Positions 28,901 through 40,900 of a stretch of 64,000 nt of DNA are shown one piece after another. The DNA comes from Rostratula benghalensis. Lineage: Eukaryota > Chordata > Aves > Charadriiformes > Rostratulidae. The stretch lies in contig VXAI01000021.1 of the NCBI GenBank assembly GCA_013399305.1, positions 1,928,199-1,992,198 of the forward strand. Direction: 5' to 3'. The notes below the pieces were generated by a model, which did not search any database, had not been told where the DNA came from, and worked only from the letters and a program-made list of their open reading frames with translations. Within the stretch, counting starts at the first letter, position 1; each line of letters starts with the position of its first letter. The position numbers and the translations under genes were made by a program.

Positions 28901-31900
28901 CAGCTTTCAGTGTCAGGATGGTATCCTCCACTATGAACAGCTATCTTTGTGCCTTAGTAGGAAGAACAGCACACCAAGCACACATATGAAACACCAAGAC
29001 TGTAATGAATGAAGGTTGCCTCCTATTTCAAGTGCCACGTCAAAGGTGCATTTGGCATTGTCCCATTTCTAGCCTTTAGAAATACGTAAAACTTAATCAC
29101 TGGATCACTGCTTTCAAAGCCCACTGTGCTCCATAAAAAAAATCCTTGTGTCCCTAAAGTTACTCTAAATGAGACCCAAAAGAGCACATGGGCTGCATAA
29201 GCACCCTTGGTGGGGGAGGTGAAAAGCATCCACAAAATGAATAGCCTGGGTTAATTTGCTGTGGCAAAATATTTGCAGTACTCTGAAGGTCAAATGGAAT
29301 GAAACATGGTTTTAATCTTCTTATTTACTTATAAATCACTGATATTTTAGGTCTGCTAAAGTAATTTATAGACATTTTCACATCGCAAGCTGGTATGCCC
29401 GTTATATACTGACCTAAATTTACCTTCCATAATTTTGTGAATCCCCAGAATGTTATTCTACATGTGGAGCCACCAGCATCTGGGGGCCCGCTGCAAACCA
29501 CAGTACAGCGAGTTTACAGGAGAATTCCAGTGGTTTTGAGACGTCCATCAACAGCTCTTTGATATTACTATGTCACTTTCCTCCAACAGATCCCTACCTA
29601 GGGTAAGACATAGGCAGATAACCAAATAAAATCTCTGCTGAACTGAGGAAACAGATAAGCCTCCCTCTCATCCAAACTTTGGGATCAACTCCTTTACTGA
29701 CTTAGTGTTTTTTCCCTAGCTACAAGCCTAGGTCTTGCTTCCATACACATGACCAGAAAGGTGGCTCTTCAGTGAGGAATATGAAACATGCCTGCAGTCT
29801 GCTTGACCTATACTGACCATTGCTAACGAACCCATCTCAAAGTAGGTGAGCTGCCATTTTTAATTTTACATACTCATTTTTTTTTTGCATCAGCCTCTTT
29901 TTGTTCAGCGTATGCAATCTGGCTTGCACAGAGTATGCAATCTGGAGGAAACAAAGACCAAAACTTACCATCCGATTCAGAGGCTGCTCTGAAAATCAAG
30001 TAGCTGCTGGGAAGAGGCTGAGTGATCGAACCAACATTTTCTCCTTTTGGGCCCTGGAAATGCACACAGACAAAAAGACATAAGCATAGAAGATGCAATG
30101 GAGCATTTAACATCTTTCTACCCTTCCTGGGCATAGGAGAGGAAAGAAGGAAGGAGCAGATGGAGTAATTTAGAGAGACACATTAGTAATCATGACAGTG
30201 CTGCTCCAAAGCAGTAATGAGCTCTGACGTAAATTAGACTTGGTCTAACCTCTGCTCAGCCCAAAACCTACTCTGTTTATTCTGATCCTCAGGAATGGAA
30301 GAATCTCATTTCTGTTGCTTGGGACAAAAACAATTTAGTATTTGCTGTTAGTCATCTCCGTGCAACGTGTGAATGGACTGTCCCACGTGGTGTACGTTTG
30401 CTTGCATCCTGACATGAAACACCCTTTATGTGTCACCGTAAAAATGGCACGGCCCACGTCTTGTGCTGTGAGTGCCTCTAGCAGAGAGGCAATGGCAGCT
30501 TTTCTGGAAGGAAGCAAAGGGGAAACTCCATCCTGCAAGCCTGACTGTGGGAAAGGAAGAGACAGGGACAACCACAGGCTGAGGACCAAAGGTCTCCCAG
30601 CACAGGCCTGTGCTGCTGGGTTGGAGCCCTTCACCTCTACATCCACACCCTTTGAGAACTTTTATGCTTTGGGGCCTGGGGTGCTGGCCATTTCAGGCTT
30701 TAACAAAAACAAGCTTTGCTTGTTTATGTTGCCTTTAGTTTAGGAGCTGTGGCAAAAAAGATTATAGTCTTGTAAACATCCTGCCACAATCCCTTCAGCA
30801 CGATCCTCCAAGAAATGACTGCCAGGGAGGCAGAGTCCATCTTGGATTAGGCACTTCTTTGAGCAGAACCACAGATTCCTGCATTTATCTCCTCTCCCTC
30901 TCTTGAGCTCCAGAAACTGCTGAGGAAAAGCAGTTCCCATACTTGGTGAACAGAGTTTGATACGCTCCATGGTATGGACACATATATGCCACAACCTGGC
31001 TGAAATAAATGGGAGTCCCTCCTCCTCCCTTGCCCTTCCAAAGTTACTCAGTCTGCTCCAGTTCCTTCTCTTCCTCACTTCACAACAAACATGAAAGCAG
31101 GTCCTTTTTTAATTATGCAGACACCACACCAGAAATAAATACAGAGCAGAAAACATAACCAATACTCTCATGACCACTACATCAACTGCAGGGTGGAACA
31201 AGCTGTTTCCTCCAGGATGCTCAAACACATAATTCCTTAAATTTCTAGAAAATACCACACAATACTGAAAATCTGTAAAGAAATTTTTGCAGTCTGACTG
31301 TAACTTTCCTCCTTTACATGGGCTTTTATGGTATTCCATCCTGCTCCTTGAAAGAAGGACTTTTCCCTAGCATTAGTTTGTAAGGTCAATTGTGACTACT
31401 GCTGAAAACTGCTCCTGTATACAGGAGTCTTGTAGATAAATGGTGGTCTTCTCTGGATTTTTGGTTTTGAGCTCCACTCCAGAAACCAAAATTTTGAAAG
31501 AATGAAGAGTGCAAGCATAGGACAAACATTAAATGGTATCTAGTCCATGTAGACGCAGTGCTGAGAAGACATCAGTCTCCAGTTTAGATTCTCATCTCCA
31601 GGTCTGCAGGGTTCTTCTGCTGCCAGAAGGGCATCCTTATTACTCGCTTCTTTCTCCCCTTTCCTCTCCCACAAGAGGTTCACAAGATTAAGACTGTTTA
31701 AAGGCTTAATAGTCAGGACTGGCAAAGTTGGGATTTGATTAGCAACCCAGAGCAGAGCAGCTCAAGATATTACTAGTGACATTAATGCAATCAAGCATCA
31801 TTCCCAATGGCATTTTCCCCTTTAGTAGCTTGCAGCTGAGCAGGACACTGGAGAACTATTGATAACACCATTACTTGTATTTCCGTGCAGAGGTTTTGGT

Positions 31901-34900
31901 CTGTTGGAGGAAAAACCTTACAACCAAACAGTACAGATACAGAGAACTGAAATTTTTAAAAAAAAAAAAAAAAAGGAGGAGAAGGAACGGAGGGGATAAC
32001 TGAAAGTTTTAACAGACATTTAGGCATCCACATAATAAACAAGGTTCTGTATCTGCACACTGGGAATTATGCTGCTTTCTGTCTCCCAGTCTTTGGGCAT
32101 CATGCCTGTTTAGAGTCTAAGACCTTCAAGACAATGACCATTTCTCAATAAAAGTAATGTTACCCCTGCTACACAGAGACCTGGAGCTCAGCTGCAGCCT
32201 CTAGACAGTACAACTAAGAATGGATCATCGTCAGATCATTCCTGTCTTTACATCTGATTTGAGACTCAAAAGGCATCAAACAGGGGTTGATTAGGCTTTG
32301 AAAAATGGAGTGGATTCATGCTGTTTTAGATAGAGTGAGAAGGCATCTAGTCTTGGAAAGTCATAAAGCCAAGCTTAAAAAAAAACAGAAAAAACCCTCC
32401 CTTTTGTAAACAGTGTTGGGGGTAACTGCAAGGACAAAGATGAAACTAACTGCTGTATTATGAAGCAGAAAATACAGCTGTAAAAGAGCAACACAAACCC
32501 ATTACTAAAACTTCATTCTTTAAAGGAATGACTCAAAGCTCTCAAAATTAACAAATTTAAAATTATTTATATTCAGATTCAGTGGGTCTGACCCGACTCA
32601 TTTAGCACTGTAAATCCATGCTAGAACAAGCTGTGGTCAATTAAAGCCTTCCCACACCACACTGCTCAGCTGGCTTCTGAGCAAGCTCAGAGGGAAATCT
32701 GAACTATTCCAGGAGGTTTATCTGGGACAGTTGGGCAAACCCTGCCAGCAGATCACCCTACTCTCCCTCTGTAAGCAAGAGGACAGGCACCCACACTCTC
32801 ACAGTCATTACTAGGTTGGCATTCCTGCAGTCACTCCAGCAAAAAGTCTCTTCCCTGAAGCAGCGTGGGATCACACTGCCTTCACGTGATGGGCAAAGTG
32901 CCTCTGGGGCAGTATTTGGAGCACGCGGGGAAAGCCTCTCTTACTGCTGCTTGCGGTGCTGACTAATTTTGAGACCTTGGTGGTTTTGGCCTTGGGTTTA
33001 CAAAAGGTCTGGGCAGAGCAAAAAGGTAGAAGGTCTAACCCATTTGCCCCATGAAGCAGTTTCAGGCTAAAACACTTAAAAAGCCAGGGAAGACGCGTAT
33101 AATAAAGGACTGTCTTCTCTCAGGGATATAGCACTAAGATAGCTCTAGAAACCAGACAGCTTTATAGGTAGAACAGTTCCCTACTTCACAGAATCACAGA
33201 ATAACAGAATATCAGGGATTGGAAGGGACCTTGAAAGCTCATCCAGTCCAATCCCCCTGCCAGAGCAGGAACACCTAGATCAGGTCACACAGGAACGCGT
33301 CCAGACGGGTTTTGAACGTCTCCAGAGAAGGAGACTCCACCACCTCTCTGGGCAGCCCGTTCCAGTGTTCTGTTATCCTCACCGTGAAAAAGTTTTTCCT
33401 CATATTTAAGTGGAATCTCTTGTGTTCCAACTTGTACCCGTTGCCCCTTATCTTATCATAGGCCATCACTGAGAAGAGCCTGGCTCTATCCTCCTGACAC
33501 TCACCCTTTATGTATTTATAAATATTAATGAGGTCATGTATTTAGTTTTCCACTATAAGCAATGGTCTTACATTTTACCTACCTATCATTTTAGAGGCAC
33601 ACCAAAATTTCATCTGGCTCTAACTGCACATCAAATTTAATTGTCTATTGCAACAATAAATGTCTGGGGCACTGCTTGAACCAGACATTTGTTCAGGGCT
33701 GAGCCCCACATTGAGATCCAAACATTTGCTGAGGAGCCAGACCAGCATGTACAAAGGAGCTCATTAATTACCCTGAGTTAGTGGAAGTCCACTATGTGAG
33801 TCAAAACTGGACCATCAACTCCAGTCTGGAAAAATAGTTTAAAATTTCACAAGCAATTTTAGCCAAAAGTGAAAGTTGTTTAGCCAGATCTTATTTTTGT
33901 CAGGACAGATGGTAAGTTGGGGTTTTGATTAAGCTCAAGCTAATCTGTACTTAATGAGAAACAGGCTTTCTTTGCATAGTTATACATAGCCAATTTAGAT
34001 CAGTCAATTCTGCTCCAGTTGCTTTAAAAGAAGGCCATGAAATGACATAAAATGAAACAGTATTTTTAGCAGTTTCAGCCTTAAACTGTTGTCAGAGTGC
34101 AGACAGTTTCTTTGACATCAGTAGTTCACTGTTGGATTTCTTCTTGAGGTGTATTTTGGAGTTCACCTTGTGGCTGAAAGCATCTATCACACATAACAAT
34201 CCAGGCTGAATTCAGGTTTCAGGAAATATCCTACCATGCAGCTCAAATGTATCTTTCTAAATATCTGTCTCAAGTGACTTAGAATATTACTTTGACCTGA
34301 AAACTCAAACCTCTCGGGAATTCCTCTAGTACACAAATATTTCCAGAGATATATTCCCTTCATATTTAATATACTAATTCCTATTTCTGTTATATTTTCT
34401 CAAGAGACACGAGAATTATATACACATACCTACATGCAAATACATATACACATTAATAAAAACTCCTCTTCCCTTTGGGTGATTCATTCAAAGGGAAGGG
34501 CACTCTTTTAACTACTTTTCACTACCTGAACCTGGGTTTGATTCTACTTTTCCACTACCTCTCCTGATCACGCTTTTGAGAACAATTCAGCTGACCTGCC
34601 AAGTCACAAGGAATTTTTTTGTTGATGGATAGCAGATGAGTGACAACCTTCTTGGGTGCATGGTCTGACTTTAAAAAAGCATAAAACCTCAAAAAATAGT
34701 AAGAAGCAAGATAGCAATGAAGCCTTTGGGACTTAAAGCAAAAGCAATGCATCTAGGCACAGATTAGAGCTGAGCTAATGTCAAAAATAGTGGCTCTTAC
34801 CCCTGCTTGTTGAGGTTAATTTTAATTCTCTTCTCCTACCTTATTAAGAATTGCAATACTTTTTATAGTGATTGTATAGCTGTGTTTAAAACTGTTCCAT

Positions 34901-37900
34901 TAACTGCAGGGATGAGCAAGAGTGAGGCTGCTTGATCTGCTCCCACAGGGGTTCCCCTCCATTCTATTAAAATCTCTGATGCCAATGACAAATGCCTTCA
35001 TCGCTCTCACATGAGTCTTTTCAAGTATATTTACTCTGCTGAACACCTTGCAGCAAGGCAGTAGCTTGTAATGCTTTGCTTACAATGGTGATGTCTCCTA
35101 CAGAACTTATGTCTGCAATAACTCTGGTGAGCCGCTGTTTTTAATGGGGAAACAGGACTTCAGGAACATTTAACCTTTCTCTTCAGGGTATCCGACAGAT
35201 TTTGCTCTCAGTGCCTCTGAGGAGGTACTGGGGTCTTCCTCTTTGTTCATAGGTGTTAAATATCTTTTTTTCTTTCTGCCTATTCTTAAAGGAAATAAGA
35301 AAAAGAAATGCAACTTTTTAAAATTTGCAGGGAGTTATTTCCAGAAGTGTAAAAAACTTTTAATCGTTTGTGTTACAGGGAGATCCAAAGGTCAATGCAG
35401 GACCTACTGTGTGTACAGGAAGAGACTGTCTCAGTCTGTGAGCAACAACAGACTGAAAAAGAATTCAAAGTGTAGGAGAGAAAACCTTGCTATTTCTATT
35501 TCAAAGAAGAGAAAGTTAAGGCAACCTATCCAAACTCAGACTTTTGGGCAACAGTCAGTTTTTTAGCAGACCACTGAGTTCCAAGTTCATTGCAAACAAA
35601 ACCAAAACTTAAAGACATTAGAAAAAAAAAGTAAAATAATTAATCAGTTCTTTGTCACTTTGCCATCCCTCTTCCAGTGTTGGGCAGAGCATTTGGTGCT
35701 TTGTGGGTCTTTCTTTTGGGGAAGTCAGTTAACTGGGTATATTCCTCATCCCTTTTTTAAGATGTAGGCCATGGCTTGATGTAGCTTCCAGGTATCTTTT
35801 TTCCTGCACTAACAAGTTTCCCCTTTCCCCAGTTTATGCAGGCATCTACACACCAAGAATGACACACTTGTATAACTAAGCACAATGCAGCATGTTCCTT
35901 TGATGTCATACCACGATCAAGCTTCGGTGTCTTTAATGTTTTTATGCAGTCAATTCACCATTACTAATAGCAAATGAAAAAATGAAAATCTAGATAATAT
36001 CAGTGCTAGATGATACTAGTGCTGAGACACTTTGGTGACCAAGAAGAGGTTGTGCAACATATCACAATTGTTACCTTTACAGCCCAGATGGATTGATCCA
36101 AAGGATGAAAAAGTTTAAAACAGAAACCATCCTTCTTGGAGGGTCTCTCGATCAGCTCACAAGAATGGAGCAAGATTGTCCCAACCCACTGTCCGTTCTT
36201 TGGTGTCTTATAAATCAGCAGCACTCCTGGTTTTAGAACACACCACAGCTTGGTCCAACTCTTCAGAGTCCCACGAATCTGGAGGAAAGCAGGGTGAGAA
36301 CAGAAAGTTGCACTTATGTCGCTCCTTGAAAGAAACCCAGTATTTATTCAGTATGTATACAGTATTTCCAGTATGTGTTTCTTCTGAAGTCACATTATGA
36401 TACACTTCCTTAGGAAGATTCACTGCATTACCTGAACAGTCTTAGGGATCTCATAGCAAAATCCGAGACCTTGTATACCCTGGCTACCAGAATCTAGTCT
36501 TCATGTTTTTATTACTGGCTTAGTGTTAGCAGCTTGCTTAATTTTTTAAGGCAACCAGCACTGCTGGCCATTGTGAGAGTGATTTGTTAATAATCATGGA
36601 GGACACACCAATTACAACATCACACAGAAAAATGTTATTGCTAGTCTAACTTGACTTATACATCATTTTAATAGTGTTCTGCAAAACTGAGCTATTAATG
36701 GGTTTTGTCAAATACCTCTTTTCTAAAAGCACTTTCTCCAGCTGGTTTACTTCTCTGTCAGGCTCAATGCACACTCTCTCTTGTATAGAAGACATTAAAT
36801 CTGATAGCATATATTAAAGATAACAGCTTTAAGGATGGGCAAGTTCCTGAGTAAGGTTACATTTTGCCTAAGGTCTTCTTGACTTCAACGCCAAACCTCA
36901 AGTCTTATGTGCTCTGTTTTTGTGTCCCAGCATCATTTGTTGCTGACCCAGATATTTCCAGCCACAGCAAACATGCAACAGGTATTTTGTATTTACAAAA
37001 ATCTCAGTATTTATCTGTCATAAACACTAAACAGTATGGAAACATTTTGTTGCCAATATAATTTCTCCATAAACCCTACCCATCTTTTCTGGCCTCTCAT
37101 ACTCATTGTAGAACAATTCTGGAGGTTTTTCACACTGCTCAAACACAATTTTATGGTTTCATTAAATCCCAAAATTTTAATTTTTTAAAAATTTATTTTA
37201 TTTTAAGAGCTATATGTTTGGTGATGTTTGGAAATTAGGTTTTGCTATAATAAAAAGGGCAACAAATTCACTATTAGTTGAGAAGACTAAATGGCCCCAG
37301 ATGAGGAGAAAACCAGCGGTGAAAGGTAACATCTCTCAATGTCAATCCAAATTTATTTTGCCACATATGAAGTTTCAGGACTTCAGTGGCAAGCTGTCAC
37401 TAGTTGAACCTTTGCACAAGGAGAAATTACAGTTGTCATCAGGTCCAATATGTTTTATTCTGTGCTGTGACAACATAAAAGCCAACTATCAATAGAACAA
37501 GCTGTATCTGCCCATTTCCAGGCTGTTATTCGGCTTATTCTCTCTTCAGTACAAAAATACATCTATGGGAAGAGATGTCCTTTTCTTTCTTCCTTTCAGA
37601 AAGGAAGAAAAAAAGAACATTATCACTTCCTTTTGTGCTGTGCACTTTTTGGGACCTTGTCGCTACTTAAGGAATTGGGCTAGATGGATTGATTTAGGTT
37701 ACGATGAAAAGTAAATATTCTCCACGAGTCCACTTCCAGAGCAGCTATTTAAGTCTGGCTTTACAGCAACTTCAACTCAAAATCATTTGGTCTTGCTTCA
37801 CTCAAAGAAGTGCTAGTGCATAAGTCTCGGACACATCAAGTACTTCTCACTTTCCTCCTACAGCTCCAGAAGCAATGGTCTGTATGAAGTACCTTCAGCC

Positions 37901-40900
37901 AGTCTGCTGTGATCACTACACTGGGATCCTTCAGAGCGCTGAAGAGTTGTTTGGTAGCCCTTTTCTTCTCCTGTCTGTAATTTTTCTTTTGTACCTGGTT
38001 CAGAACAGAGAAAATGTAGCAGCTGTAATCATGGCCTCTTTTGGGGAGAAAAGAACATAATGCATAAAGGCCAGTACTATGTATAGCACAGCTAGAACAT
38101 GACCCAGCACAGGTTCCCCAGAAATGAGCATAAGGAAGAACAAAAACATAATGAGATAGCAGGCATTTTCTTTGCTCCTGATGTTCCACTAAACATAACG
38201 TAATTTGGCTTTCCTATGGGGGAGAATGGAATACCCAGTCCTCTTCAAATTAAAGAGATTAAATCTAAACTAATCCAAACCAAATTATTTGTACTTTTGG
38301 GTTGGTAGACAAACAAGTGTTCAAGCAATAATTTGTTTGGATTGCCTAGACATACCCCTTCTAACAAGACCAATGAAGGATTACAATCCTCTTGAGGTGC
38401 CTAATGGGTCCAGAACTTACAAACAGAGTGAAATAATTACATTGATTTGTTCCATTTGCAGTTTATAATCTAATCCTGTATATAAAGTCTGTAAATGCCC
38501 TTGGCCTATAATGACTCCTAGAAGACTTGGAGGCTTCTCTGGGTCTTGGGAAATGACTCAGAGTAGTTCCCAGTAGTTTGTTTGGAAGGTATTACTTGTT
38601 TTGTAAAAGAAAGTCAGCTGATGCTGACTTGGATGCTTTGCACATACCTTCAGTGTTTCCTTCTTTGTGAATTTGGCTGTGGGAGACACACACTCTTTGT
38701 CAGACCCATTGCAAAGCTTATATTCGATCTGAAAAAAAAAAAAAAAAAGAGGGAGAGGGGAAACAGGAATGTATTAAGGTGATGATGTTCAAGTTGTGCT
38801 CTAATGAAGAGTCATTTCTATATTCCAGAAATCCATGAAAGAGCTGATAGCAGATTTCAGCAGCAGAACATTAAGCAGTCACAGAAAACTTGTATTTGCA
38901 GTGCACTCCAAACTTCCTTTTTATTCTCATAATTTATTCTCATAGAAATATTCCCCACCACATTTTCTTTGTATTTCTCCCATGCAGACATTACTGTTGG
39001 TAAAATAAAATAAAATAAAATAAAATAAAATAAAATAAAATAAAATAAAATAAAATAAAATAAAATAAAATAANNNNNNNNNNNNNNNNNAAATAAAATA
39101 AAATAAAATAAAATAAAACCCCAACCCCTCTATTCTTACTCCTGACTTTGAAAACTGACCATCCCTTTTCAGATCTAAAAGCATTTCAATTACTGGAATA
39201 AAAATTACGGGGAAGCTGTTATAGATCTTTCAGAATGAGACTTGATATTGGCAACAACTGTTGCCCTAACTGAAATATCCAGAAACATGAGTGGGCAAGA
39301 AATGACCTAATCATGTTACAGATAATAGAGGAAATCATCATCATCTTGGCCTTGATAAGCAAGGCAAAAAATATGCAATCACTTCAAATCATGTTTGGTA
39401 GTGTCAGTGCTGTTTAAATTCATTTTCAGAGGTTGCAGATCTCATTATTGTGCTGAAGAAATGCTTTATTTTTGTTTGGCATGGTCACAATATTACTGTT
39501 TCCAAAACAATGTACACTTGGAGATTATAGCTCCCTGGAGCCCAACTCATGATGAAGACCCCTACTTGGACTGGTAATGTCAGCAAATTATCCAAAATTT
39601 AGGTTAGTAGCATAAAGAACAGTCTGAACTTTGCTACTTTTTATGTCACCTTGGGGAAGTTACTTTCTCTCCTTGTACCACTTTTCCTTCCAACCTTTCA
39701 TGTGTCTGATGCTTTCAGATGGTGATCTTCTGGGGTCAGGCACTGTGTGTCTCCTACTTATGCATGACAGTTTTATTAAAAAGTTCAGACCTTGGCCACC
39801 TGGATTTAATGGGTGTGACAGAGAAATGAGCTGAACTAAGGAAAACCATATCAAATGTAATTTCCATTTGTAAATTCGCTGTTAAATGTGAAATGAACCT
39901 ACTGGGCTCTCAGACTTTTTTTTCCGTACATCATGATCTGTGCCTTCAGTTTTGAGAGACCCACTTTCATTTCCCCTCCCAGTGACACAGAAACCTCTCT
40001 GTGAACATCAGTGTGAGCAGGAAAATATTTAATGGCAGCCAGATCAATCTTTTTCACACGACTTAAGATAAAAGCATGACTAGATCCCCACAAACAGGTC
40101 ACCAACTATACTTTGGAAACTGTGTGAGGAGCAAAAACTGGAGATAAGAGTCCATGTTCATCAGAGCAAAACTCATTCCACTTGATCCAGGATTAGAAAT
40201 TGGGGTCAGAAGGTGCAATTTGCAACAGAGACAGCATCACTGTAGAACCCATTACTTGTTCTCACATAGCTTTATAGTAGTCTTTCACTAAAACCAAAAT
40301 ACACTTGATGCTTAAGAATAAATAGAGAAATAAAAATTCTGTGATGGCACAAAAAGACCAGTGAAGTCCCTGGCCTGACTTTGCAGTTTACATGTCAACA
40401 TAGCATTAAATCCACCCAAAGAAAATGCCAGCTCTGGACTTGTGCAAACTATTCAATATTTGTCATTCTTATTTTCATAGAGATCTAAACCTGTCTCCTC
40501 TACCTGCAATGCAGTCTCCGATGCATATGTTATATTTCTGCACATGGGACTTCACTGTAAAACCACAGGATTTATGGTGGGGACTGCTGCATAGATATGA
40601 CATTTGAGCAGAGAATTGTGCCTACAGGGTCTTTGTCACATTTCAAAGGGCAGTGGCAGACATTTGGGAGATACACTATAAGCTTTTCTTTATGAGGAAA
40701 CATTTCTAAATGCTTAAATGTCTCTGAGCAAGAATCCTTCAGAATTATTAGGAAATTATGCTTTCATGATTCAAGACACATGTCATCTGAAACTGGTCAG
40801 AAGAGTTCTCCCCCCTTCCCCCAGTTAGCAGGGAGAATGCCCTGTCCTTGAGATACAATTATGAGCCAACTGTTTATTGGACATTTTACTCCCTCCAGCC

